Position numbers and translations under genes: made by a program. The notes under the pieces were generated by a model, which ran no database searches, had not been told where the DNA came from, and worked only from the letters and a program-made list of their open reading frames with translations. A stretch of 42,985 bases of DNA from Bacteroidales bacterium. GTDB lineage: Bacteria; Bacteroidota; Bacteroidia; Bacteroidales; Bacteroidaceae. The stretch spans positions 1 through 42,985 of the forward strand of contig SUXT01000013.1 in the NCBI GenBank assembly GCA_015060835.1, read 5' to 3'. Within the stretch, counting starts at the first letter, position 1. Each line of letters opens with the position of its first letter. Shown here in pieces: positions 17,463-25,881 of this stretch.

Positions 17463-18558
17463 TGAAACGGAAGTGCATGATGTCTCCGTCCTGCACTACA
17501 TACTCTTTACCTTCGACGCTCATTTTTCCGGCCTCCTTTACGGCTGCTTCGGAGCCGAGGCTTATATAGTCGTCATACTTTATAACTTCGGCACGTATGA
17601 AGCCCTTCTCGAAATCAGTGTGGATGACTCCTGCACATTGGGGAGCCTTCCAGCCTTTGCGGAATGTCCATGCCTTCACCTCCATCTCTCCGGCTGTGAT
17701 GAATGTCTGCAATGTGAGCAGGCTGTATATGGCCTTTATCAGACGGTCGCAACCCGACTCCGAGAGACCCATATCTTCGAGGAACATCTGTTTCTCCTCG
17801 TAGCTTTCGAGTTCGGCAATCTCAGCTTCTGCCTGTGCCGAGATTATCAGCAGTTCGGCATTCTCGTCTTTTATTGCCTCGCGCACTGCCTCTACATATT
17901 TGTTTCCCGATGCCGCAGAAGTATCGTCCACGTTGCACACATAGAGCACAGGCTTTGCAGTCAAAAGGAAAAGATTCTTTGCAATCTGCTGCTCATCCTC
18001 TGTGTCGAATGTAACGGTACGTGCCGACTTTCCGGCTTCGAGCGCAGCCTTGTACTGCATCAGCACATCGTATTCGAGCTTTGCCATCTTGTCGCCACCT
18101 ACACGTGCCTGTTTCTCCACACGTTTGATGCGGTTCTCTACTGTTTCGAGGTCCTTGAGCTGAAGCTCTATGTCTATTATTTCCTTGTCGCGTACAGGGT
18201 CAACCGAACCGTCGACATGCACAATGTTGTCGTTGTCGAAACAGCGCAACACGTGTATAATAGCATCTGTCTCGCGGATGTTTCCGAGGAATTGGTTGCC
18301 GAGTCCCTCGCCTTTGCTTGCACCTTTTACAAGACCTGCAATATCCACAATGTCGCATGTGGCAGGCACAATGCGTCCTGGATGAACTATTTCGGCAAGT
18401 TTGTTGAGACGTTCATCGGGAACGGTTATCTGTCCCAACTGTGCATCGATTGTACAGAAGGGGAAGTTTGCTGCCTGTGCCTTTGCACTTGAGAGACAGT
18501 TGAAAAGAGTGGATTTTCCTACGTTGGGCAAGCCAACTATTCCTGCTTTTAGAGCCAT
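17455..18558 (-). CDS. ychF: Ribosome-binding ATPase YchF (Obg family)
   Basis: A 367-residue protein, the usual size. The P-loop GLPNVGKST is near the N-terminus, switch II reads DIAGLV, and the G4 position reads NVDD rather than NKxD, as expected for the ATP-preferring YchF subfamily. A helical insert and a C-terminal TGS domain (FRKGWKAPQCAGVIHTDFEK ... VVQDGDIMHFRFNV) complete it. It overlaps lgt. The upstream region carries a -7 box directly followed by the 82-bp repeat array. Confidence 0.95.
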   Translation of the reverse strand: MALKAGIVGLPNVGKSTLFNCLSSAKAQAANFPFCTIDAQLGQITVPDERLNKLAEIVHPGRIVPATCDIVDIAGLVKGASKGEGLGNQFLGNIRETDAIIHVLRCFDNDNIVHVDGSVDPVRDKEIIDIELQLKDLETVENRIKRVEKQARVGGDKMAKLEYDVLMQYKAALEAGKSARTVTFDTEDEQQIAKNLFLLTAKPVLYVCNVDDTSAASGNKYVEAVREAIKDENAELLIISAQAEAEIAELESYEEKQMFLEDMGLSESGCDRLIKAIYSLLTLQTFITAGEMEVKAWTFRKGWKAPQCAGVIHTDFEKGFIRAEVIKYDDYISLGSEAAVKEAGKMSVEGKEYVVQDGDIMHFRFNV

Positions 18559-18587
18559 ATTCTATTTTGTTTCAGTTTATTTTTTTG

Positions 18588-18595
18588 CAAAGATA
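18588..18595 (-). promoter_or_regulatory. -7 box of ychF abutting the repeat array
   Basis: Minus strand reads TATCTTTG, an exact TAnnTTTG, 30 bp upstream of the ATG. The base next to it (18596) is the first base of the tandem array, so the upstream promoter half lies inside the repeat. Confidence 0.6.
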
Positions 18596-18843
18596 GTGAA
18601 AGGCGAGTGAAGAAAAAAACAAGCTCGCTTGATTTTTTATTCCGAGCCGCATCCTATCTTCGTCGGTACGACAGAGTAGTGAAAGGCGAGTGAAGAAAAA
18701 ACAAGCTCGCTTGATTTTTTATTCCGAGCCGCATCCTATCTTCGTCGGTACGACAGAGTAGTGAAAGGCGAGTGAAGAAAAAAACAAGCTCGCTTGATTT
18801 TTTATTCCGAGCCGCATCCTATCTTCGTCGGAACGACTGAGTA
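18596..18843. repeat. Three tandem copies of an 82-83 bp repeat
   Basis: Units begin at 18596, 18679 and 18761 with GTGAAAGGCGAGTGAAG and end ..TTCGTCGGTACGACAGAGTA. They differ by one A in a poly-A run and a few bases in the last unit. Each holds CAAG-CTCG-CTTG followed by ATTTTTTATT, a terminator-like mini hairpin. There are no unique spacers, so this is not a CRISPR. A related array lies at 42367 upstream of recR. Confidence 0.9.
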
Positions 18844-18850
18844 ACTAAAA

Positions 18851-18875
18851 GCTGCGCCAAAAAATTTAGCGCAGC
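18851..18875. terminator. Hairpin terminator after the M60 cluster
   Basis: GCTGCGC (18851-18857) pairs with GCGCAGC (18869-18875); T-rich on the right flank and A-rich on the left, so it can work in both directions. It would stop the minus-strand transcript of the M60 gene ending at 18901. Confidence 0.65.
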
Positions 18876-18900
18876 CTCTTTTTTAATATCCGTAAAAAAA

Positions 18901-21900
18901 CTATTTGTTTATATAAGTCTTCTTGCCATCAATAACATATACACCCGAAGAGGTTACGCTCTTCACTCTACGGCCACGAATGTCGTAGATAACAGCATCT
19001 TTTCCATCTACAATAATATTGCCTATCCCTGTACTTACAGTGTATCCTGCCTTTACAGCAGCAATCGCATCAGTAAGTTCCTCTATAAGCGCAGGGCAGA
19101 GATTGTAATACTTCTTTGTAATTGCATTATCTGACTCTGCCACCTTTGCCATCATCGACTCGACATCCGCTGCAAGTGTCTCACTTGTTACCTCAATACC
19201 TTCGTTGAATGTGATTGAAGAGGTATTTGTTGTGTCGACTATCTGGTTGTAGACGGTTGTTGCCGAATCGATAAGAGCATTCAGTGCTGCGGCATCGGCC
19301 TTCTCCTTCTTTTGGTCTATTGCTACAAGGCGCCACAATGAAGGTTCCTCATCGTGGTTCCATCCCACTACAGAATAGTACTGGTCACAATGTAATCCCA
19401 AGTCTGTGTCGCCGCTCTTGTAGAAATAGAATTTTGCAAGACCATGCTCGCCGAATGTGAATTTCAGAGCGCCACTCTGCTTGGATGCTTCAGCTTTTGC
19501 CTGTGAGCTTCGGCCTATGTAACTGATGTATTTGCCGTTTGAGGAAATGTAATACTCATTTGACTTACCGGTGGAGATAACAGTGAAGCGGCGCGACTTG
19601 GGAGTGGTTGTTCCCGACTTGCAGATAAGCTTGCCATTTTCATAGTACATTGTGTATGCAGGGTATCTTACATTGTAGAACTGGTAGGTGTTACCCGAAT
19701 GCAGCTCCACGCGGTTATCTCCGGCTATAACAAGTTCTCCGATCTCCTTGTCGATGAGTGTAGCCCACTGTCCGTAAGTGTGCACACTCTGATCCTTATT
19801 GTCGTATGCAGCCTGTGCACTATCGGCAAGAGCCTGAAGGGGTACAAGTGCCGATTCGAAGAAATATCCTACATACTTGTTGGCTACATCCTTCAGTTCA
19901 AGTGTGGATGCTGCTGAAGCAAGCGCCTCGGTAAGTGCTTCGAGCTGATCCTCCTCGCTGCCGTTGCTCTTGCTGTTTACAACAACCTCTGTGCCGTTTG
20001 CCGACACTGCCACTATTGAAATTTCGTCTGCAAGGAATTCGTCGGGAATCTCAAGTTCGTATCTGTTGGCAAATGTTACAAGAGAACCTTTACTGTCGTA
20101 CACCTTGAAGCCGACGGCATTCTTGCCCTTTGAAATACTTATCTTGTTTCCTGATTTCGAATATATGTAACCGCTTGCGGTTATACCCAAAGAGTCGGGA
20201 TAATAGGCTGTGTATTGTCCCATTTCACCGAATTTTCCAGGTACATATTCCAGTTTGTAACCCTCGCCGCCATCGGTACGTTCCGAGTATGCTACACGGT
20301 CTTCGATAAATTCAATGGCTGCTGCTTTCTTGGTGTACTTAGCCATTTTTTCCTTTGTCTGGTTTATCATTCGGGTGGTTGAACTGATGGTCCAATCACC
20401 ATAGTCGCCTATGACATTACGAGACATTGGTACAAAGAATCCCCATGCTTCGAAGAATTTTGTCAAATCCTCACCCGATGCCTCGCAACACTTTTCGGCA
20501 AAGTGCAGAAGGTCGTTACGTCCGAGATTGTCGTATCCGCCGGATTTCTTCTCCAAAGGATCTTCGCGCAACAATTTGAAGAGTGTAGGATAGAATTCGG
20601 GGTTGTTGCCTGCCACATGATAGTAGAGATAAAGTTGGAAGAACATACGCATCTTGAGACCGATTCCCTGCATTGTCCACGGCTCTTTGTTGACGAAATA
20701 TTCGGCCATCATGTCAACACCGTCGCCCCATGTTACGAACTTACCCAAATTGTGAACGACGATATTCGAGAAGAGGTTGTTGCTCGCCTCGGTACAGCCA
20801 ATCATGTTTATCGCACCCTGATGGACGTGTCCCACCTCGTGCGAAGGTCCCCAGCAATATCCGCTGGTCTGCATTACCTTTTTGAAAGATATTACATCAT
20901 GGAGAGAGGTCTCAATATAACTGGTATTATAGTCGCTTGCTGACATCAATCCGTCGCCTGCATACGAAATACCGCACAACTTATTATTGAAACGCGAAGG
21001 ACGGTACTCCTCAAGTCCCATGATACCCTGCTCCCATTTTACCATATTATCCCACCATCCGATAGCGTCACTGATGGTATTGGGAGATACGTCAGGTGAA
21101 ATCAAAACCGAGAGATTCATAAAAAGCATCATATAGTCGCCCTTTATAAACATATATTTATGCTTGGCATGGTTGCGGGTAATGTCTACCCAGTCGGCAT
21201 CGGTGTGTCGTCCCTTATCCCAATAACCGTTGACATAACCACCCTCAATGTGGATGGGAATAGAGTCGAAATCTGCGAGGGTATACTCTTTTTGGGTGTC
21301 GGCTGTGTAGATGATGAATAGTGAGCGGTCGTTCTTCACTACAGGTATAATGTTAAGTCCCTTCTTTAGTGCTACACGCTCGGTCTTATGGTTATTCTCG
21401 TTGATAAAATCGACTTCGAGAGTAGAACCCTCTTTAGGCTCCTTACCTACAAAGATGTAGAGCATATCTCCGGCATTGGCACAGATACCTGTAGGGTTAT
21501 TGAGCCATGAATAGCGCATTGTAATAAGTTTTTTACCCCAATAGTCGGGATCAGCATAAGGTCCGTAGGAATTTACACGAAACTCAAGTTCGCGCTTTGC
21601 CCATGAATTATTTTTTACTTTAAGTGCAAAAGAGATTAGTGTCTCGCCGCAGCCTTCCATAGCCGCGGTAAGCTCTTCGTCGCTCATTGAAGTGTATTCG
21701 CTCTTGAGCTGTGAGCAGGATTCGTCCTCGAAGAATGAGCTGTACTTCTCCATTATCTGATCCTTGTCGCTCAGAAGCTGGTTGAACTTGTTGTAATTCT
21801 CTCTCACCGCAGCAATATCTTCGGCTGAGAAATCTATCTTCTCGTAAGTCCACTCAGTACCGTCGAATTTGCTTGTTGAAGAGTACCACGGTACAATGTC

Positions 21901-22314
21901 GCCATCAGTCTCACAGTGAATACCGTAATTTCCTCCTTTATCGTTGACGATATTGTAGCACTCTTCGGTGTAATTTTTATTCTTGGAAACATAGAACAAG
22001 CCAATTTCGCCATCCTCAGTGTCGGTAACATAAAGTTTACTGTTGCTTGTCTCCTTCTTGATGTAGCGACCGGTAAATATGTTCTGTATGTTCCAACCTT
22101 CGCCATTCTGTTTGAAGAGCCACAACTGCGCAGCTTCGCCTTCTACCTTGGTTCCACCCTTGAGCTGGTGTGTCATATAATTCTCCACCAGTACAGAATT
22201 ATCCCTGACAGTGTTGATTATGCGATATATTCCACCGTCTTCGGGAAATCCCTGTGCTCCGGCTGACAGAGCACAGATAAAAATCGAAATGAATAAGTAA
22301 AAATAACGTTTCAT
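18901..22314 (-). CDS. Secreted M60-family metallopeptidase (mucinase-like), copy 1
   Basis: A 1,137-residue protein with signal peptide (MKRYFYLFISIFICALSAGA). Residues about 22-165 look like a beta-trefoil or carbohydrate-binding module (QLWLFKQNGEGWNIQNIFTG). The catalytic M60 domain has the gluzincin motif His492-Glu493-x-Gly-His496 with Glu509 as likely third zinc ligand. A second trefoil-like module and helical repeats follow, then a C-terminal tail (VIYDIRGRRVKSV ... GVYVIDGKK) of the Bacteroidetes cell-surface sorting type. M60 enzymes such as BT4244 cleave mucin-type O-glycoproteins; that role is inferred. It is the last of three tandem paralogues. Confidence 0.85.
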   Translation of the reverse strand: MKRYFYLFISIFICALSAGAQGFPEDGGIYRIINTVRDNSVLVENYMTHQLKGGTKVEGEAAQLWLFKQNGEGWNIQNIFTGRYIKKETSNSKLYVTDTEDGEIGLFYVSKNKNYTEECYNIVNDKGGNYGIHCETDGDIVPWYSSTSKFDGTEWTYEKIDFSAEDIAAVRENYNKFNQLLSDKDQIMEKYSSFFEDESCSQLKSEYTSMSDEELTAAMEGCGETLISFALKVKNNSWAKRELEFRVNSYGPYADPDYWGKKLITMRYSWLNNPTGICANAGDMLYIFVGKEPKEGSTLEVDFINENNHKTERVALKKGLNIIPVVKNDRSLFIIYTADTQKEYTLADFDSIPIHIEGGYVNGYWDKGRHTDADWVDITRNHAKHKYMFIKGDYMMLFMNLSVLISPDVSPNTISDAIGWWDNMVKWEQGIMGLEEYRPSRFNNKLCGISYAGDGLMSASDYNTSYIETSLHDVISFKKVMQTSGYCWGPSHEVGHVHQGAINMIGCTEASNNLFSNIVVHNLGKFVTWGDGVDMMAEYFVNKEPWTMQGIGLKMRMFFQLYLYYHVAGNNPEFYPTLFKLLREDPLEKKSGGYDNLGRNDLLHFAEKCCEASGEDLTKFFEAWGFFVPMSRNVIGDYGDWTISSTTRMINQTKEKMAKYTKKAAAIEFIEDRVAYSERTDGGEGYKLEYVPGKFGEMGQYTAYYPDSLGITASGYIYSKSGNKISISKGKNAVGFKVYDSKGSLVTFANRYELEIPDEFLADEISIVAVSANGTEVVVNSKSNGSEEDQLEALTEALASAASTLELKDVANKYVGYFFESALVPLQALADSAQAAYDNKDQSVHTYGQWATLIDKEIGELVIAGDNRVELHSGNTYQFYNVRYPAYTMYYENGKLICKSGTTTPKSRRFTVISTGKSNEYYISSNGKYISYIGRSSQAKAEASKQSGALKFTFGEHGLAKFYFYKSGDTDLGLHCDQYYSVVGWNHDEEPSLWRLVAIDQKKEKADAAALNALIDSATTVYNQIVDTTNTSSITFNEGIEVTSETLAADVESMMAKVAESDNAITKKYYNLCPALIEELTDAIAAVKAGYTVSTGIGNIIVDGKDAVIYDIRGRRVKSVTSSGVYVIDGKKTYINK

Positions 22315-22347
22315 ATTGTAGTGTTTTTATTCTCCTATAAGGACAAT

Positions 22348-22375
22348 GAGAGTGTACCACTAAGGGCACACTCTC
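22348..22375. terminator. Hairpin between M60 copies 1 and 2
   Basis: GAGAGTGT (22348-22355) and ACACTCTC (22368-22375) form an 8-bp stem in the 76-bp gap. It shares the GAGAGTG core with the longer palindrome between copies 2 and 3. There is no strong U-tract, so it may attenuate or stabilise rather than fully terminate. Confidence 0.5.
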
Positions 22376-22390
22376 TATTACTTACTGTGT

Positions 22391-25300
22391 TTATTTGCCT
22401 AAATGCACTTTCTTGCCGTTTATGATATATACCCCCGGTGAAGTTACAGATTTTATCTTTCGTCCACGGACGTCATATATCACACTGTCTCCTATTTCAG
22501 CTTTGATGACGTCTATTCCTGTATTTACGGTGTATCCCTTCTTTACAGTTGTTATCAATGCCGAAAGTTCATCGATAAGCGCAGGACAGAGATTGAAATA
22601 TTTTTTTGTTATCGCATCCTGCGACTCTGCCACCTTTGCCATCATCGACTCAACATCGGCTGCGAGGGTGGCACTTGTTATCTCTATTCCCTCTTTGAAG
22701 GTAAGCGATGCTGTATTTGCAGTATCAACAATCTGATTATGGATTGCAGTCGCTTCACCGATGATCTCCTTGAGCGCCGCAACATCGGCATTCTCCTTTT
22801 TGAGCTCTACTGCAACGAGACGCCACATCGATTGGTCATACGATTCGTAGTCCCAACCTACCACCTGGTACGACGCACTGCAATGTAGGCTTGCCGAGGT
22901 GTCGCCGCTCTTGTGCAGATAGTATTCAGCAAAGCCGCTCTCACCCACGGTCAATTTTACGGCATCTGCCATCTTCGATGCGGTGGCAGTAACCTTGCTG
23001 TCCTTCTGCAGGAAGTTTATGTACTTGCCGTTGTTGGATATGTAGAACTCATTCTCCTTACCTGTGGAGGTAAGTGTGAAACGACGCATCTTGGGCGAGT
23101 TTGTTCCCGACTCACAGATGATATTGCCATTGTTATAGTACATTGAGTACTGCGGGAAGCGCACATTGTAGAGCTGATAACTGTTGCCCGGCTGTATCTT
23201 CACCCGGTTGTTGTCGCCATCGGCAATAACCTTTGAAATCTCCTTGTCGAGCATCGCAGCCCACTCGCCATATGTGTGCTCGCCCTGGTCCTTATTATCG
23301 TATGCCGCCCGGGCACCTTCGTTGAGAGCCATGAGGTCGAGAAGTGCTGTCTCGTAGTAGTATCCTACATTCTTGTTGTATGTATCCTTGAACTCGAGAA
23401 TGGCTGCGGTAGATGCAATGGCATGCTCCAATGCCTCGTACTGCTGCTCTTCACTGCCGCCATTCTTGCTCGGGATGAACATTTCTGTGCCGTTGGCAGA
23501 CACAGCAACCACCACTACATCCTTTGCAGCTATCTTTTCGGGTAGCTCTATCTTGTGGACATTGGCAAAGGTGAGAAGTGTTGTAGAGTCGCTGTCATAC
23601 ACCTTGAATCCGACTGCATACTTACCGTCGGATATTTCAAGTTTCTTGCCTGTCTTCATATAGACATAACCTGTTGCAGTAATGTTTATAGAATCCTTGC
23701 AAAAGGCTGTATATTGTCCTGTCTCGCCACATTTGCCGGGTACATAGTCGAGTTTGTATCCCTCGCCGCCGTCGGCGCGTAGTTCGGGACGGACACGGTC
23801 CTCGATAAATTGTACTGCTCCTGCCTTTTTGGGATATTTTGCCAACTTCTTCTTAGTGTCGTTTATCATTCGTGTGGTGGAGTTTATGGTATAAGAACCA
23901 TAGTCTCCTATGGTAAGGTTCTTCATGGGAACGAAGAAACCATGAGCATCGAAGAAGTCGGTGAGGTCTTCACCTGCAGCGGCTGCACATTTTTCGGCAA
24001 AACGCAACAGGTCGGTTCGTGCCAGGTTGGTCTCAGTGCCCGATGCCTTCACAAGCGGTTCCTCGCGCAGAAGCTTGAAGAGTGTAGGATAGAACTGTGG
24101 ATTGTTGCCTGCCACATGGTAGTAGAGATAGAGCTGCCAATACATACGCATCATTATGCCTATGTTGCGCAGTGTCCAGGGGACATTGTTCTCGAAATCC
24201 TTTGCTACATCGCCAATAGGCGGTCCCCATGTAACGAACTTGCCGAGCTTGTAGAGTACCACATTGGAGAAGAGGTTGTTGCTCACCTCGCCGCAACGGA
24301 TCATATTGATGGCTGCCTGATGGATATGGCCGTTCTCGTGGGCAGGTCCCCATGCGTTGTCGCTGTGCTTCATCATATTTTTATAAGGCAACAGACTCTT
24401 TATGTGGGTGCGCACATGGAATGTGTTGTATGCACCTGCAGCCTGATAGCCATCGCTTGTGGAGATTGCACATAGTCTGTTGTTGAAGCGCGAGGGTTTG
24501 TACTCCTCTATGCCCATGATGCCCTGTTCCCAGACAACGAGGCTGTCCCACCACCCTATCGCGTCGCTTATGGCATCGGGGCAACAATCGTCGGCTATCA
24601 TATATTCGCGCTCCATGAAGAATGCTTCGTGGTCGCCTTTCACAAACATATATTTGTGCTTTGCATGGTTGCGGGTGATGTCTACCCAATCTTCGTCGTT
24701 GTGTCGGCTCTTGTCCCAATAACCGTTTACATATCCACCCTCTATGTGGATGGGGATGGAGTCGAAGTCGGCAAGCACATAATCTTTTCTTGTGTCTGCC
24801 ACATAGTTTATGAAGAATGTCTGGTCGTCGCGGACTATGGGAAGTATGTTCAATCCCTTCTTCAGTTCCACCCTTATTCCTTTGTAGTTGTTCTCTGCCA
24901 CCGCATCTATTTCGAGTGTAGAGCCCTCTTTGGGTTCTTTGCCTACAAAGATATAGAGCACGTCTCCTGCATTGCCGCAAATGCCGGTGGGGTTATTGAG
25001 CCATGAATAGGGGCTTATCAGAAGAATTTTTGTCCAGTGGTCGGGGTTACTGTATGGTTCGTATGTGTGTACACGGAACTCCTCTTCGCGTGCCGCCCAT
25101 GAATTGTTCTTTATCTTCTTCGCCATCTCAATTATGACACTGCCGCATCCGCTGAGAGCAGCATCGAGCTCTTCGTCACTCATAGAGAGATATTCGCTCT
25201 TCAGCTCCGAACAAGATTCATCAACAAAATATTTCGACAACAAGAGTTCAATGGAGTCGGAATTCTCAATAACATCGTTGAAAGCATTGAATCTTGACCT

Positions 25301-25801
25301 TGCAGCTGCAATTTCATCGTCGCTCACCTCAACCTTTTCGTATGTCCACTCCGACCCTTCGAAGCGGTCCACTGCCGAGTGCCAGGGCACTACATTGTAG
25401 TCGCCTGCGCAGTGAACACCCCATGTTGCACCGGCTGTATTCACTATATTGTAACACTCGATGCTGAATCCGTTGTTTCGGGATACATAGAGAACTGCAG
25501 GCTCCTTTGCCGTTGAAAAATATTTGCTGTTGTCTGTTTCGTTCTGTATGTAGCGTCCGGTGAAAATATTCTGTATATTCCATCCGTCTCCATCTTTAGT
25601 GAAACGCCACAGCTGGCTGTAATCGTTTTCCACCGGCGATTTGCAGAAGAGAAAACTCTGGCCGTAGTCCTCAGTGAGTATGACACCAGTGCGGAAAGTA
25701 TTAAAAAGACGGTATGTAGCACCATCTTCGGGGAAATTCTGTGCCTGAGCCGTCACAACCGACACAAGTAAAAGAAGTAAAGTCCTTACAAAAAGTTTCA
25801 T
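22391..25801 (-). CDS. Secreted M60-family metallopeptidase, copy 2
   Basis: The protein is 1,136 residues from the ATG at 25801. A GTG nine codons upstream would put a charged stretch ahead of the signal peptide MKLFVRTLLLLLVSVVTAQA. Layout matches copy 1: N-terminal trefoil-like module, M60 domain with His488-Glu489-Asn-Gly-His492 and Glu505, second trefoil-like region, helical repeats and a YDVRGRKIKSV ... GVYIINGKK tail. Shared stretches such as FDSIPIHIEGGYVNGYWDK show recent common origin, while the binding modules differ more, hinting at different glycan targets. Confidence 0.85.
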   Translation of the reverse strand: MKLFVRTLLLLLVSVVTAQAQNFPEDGATYRLFNTFRTGVILTEDYGQSFLFCKSPVENDYSQLWRFTKDGDGWNIQNIFTGRYIQNETDNSKYFSTAKEPAVLYVSRNNGFSIECYNIVNTAGATWGVHCAGDYNVVPWHSAVDRFEGSEWTYEKVEVSDDEIAAARSRFNAFNDVIENSDSIELLLSKYFVDESCSELKSEYLSMSDEELDAALSGCGSVIIEMAKKIKNNSWAAREEEFRVHTYEPYSNPDHWTKILLISPYSWLNNPTGICGNAGDVLYIFVGKEPKEGSTLEIDAVAENNYKGIRVELKKGLNILPIVRDDQTFFINYVADTRKDYVLADFDSIPIHIEGGYVNGYWDKSRHNDEDWVDITRNHAKHKYMFVKGDHEAFFMEREYMIADDCCPDAISDAIGWWDSLVVWEQGIMGIEEYKPSRFNNRLCAISTSDGYQAAGAYNTFHVRTHIKSLLPYKNMMKHSDNAWGPAHENGHIHQAAINMIRCGEVSNNLFSNVVLYKLGKFVTWGPPIGDVAKDFENNVPWTLRNIGIMMRMYWQLYLYYHVAGNNPQFYPTLFKLLREEPLVKASGTETNLARTDLLRFAEKCAAAAGEDLTDFFDAHGFFVPMKNLTIGDYGSYTINSTTRMINDTKKKLAKYPKKAGAVQFIEDRVRPELRADGGEGYKLDYVPGKCGETGQYTAFCKDSINITATGYVYMKTGKKLEISDGKYAVGFKVYDSDSTTLLTFANVHKIELPEKIAAKDVVVVAVSANGTEMFIPSKNGGSEEQQYEALEHAIASTAAILEFKDTYNKNVGYYYETALLDLMALNEGARAAYDNKDQGEHTYGEWAAMLDKEISKVIADGDNNRVKIQPGNSYQLYNVRFPQYSMYYNNGNIICESGTNSPKMRRFTLTSTGKENEFYISNNGKYINFLQKDSKVTATASKMADAVKLTVGESGFAEYYLHKSGDTSASLHCSASYQVVGWDYESYDQSMWRLVAVELKKENADVAALKEIIGEATAIHNQIVDTANTASLTFKEGIEITSATLAADVESMMAKVAESQDAITKKYFNLCPALIDELSALITTVKKGYTVNTGIDVIKAEIGDSVIYDVRGRKIKSVTSPGVYIINGKKVHLGK

Positions 25802-25836
25802 TTCTTTATTTATTAATTGAATTTGCACTTTTATAA

Positions 25837-25868
25837 TGAGAGTGCGCTTTTCGAAAAGCGCACTCTCA
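25837..25868. terminator. Perfect 32-bp palindrome between M60 copies 2 and 3
   Basis: Two 16-bp arms (25837-25852, 25853-25868) are exact reverse complements with no central gap; the core is GAGAGTGCGCTTTTC. It lies in the 80-bp gap, 13 bp after the stop of copy 3. It would form a strong RNA hairpin in either direction. Confidence 0.6.
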
Positions 25869-25881
25869 TACTATAGTCGGT

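Noticed and set aside
17473-18492. 339-residue plus-strand open frame
   Set aside because: Antisense to ychF, whose motifs are intact; the translation is a Cys-rich shadow.
18596-18843. Tandem array as a CRISPR
   Set aside because: Units are contiguous 82-83 bp copies without variable spacers, and no cas genes are present.
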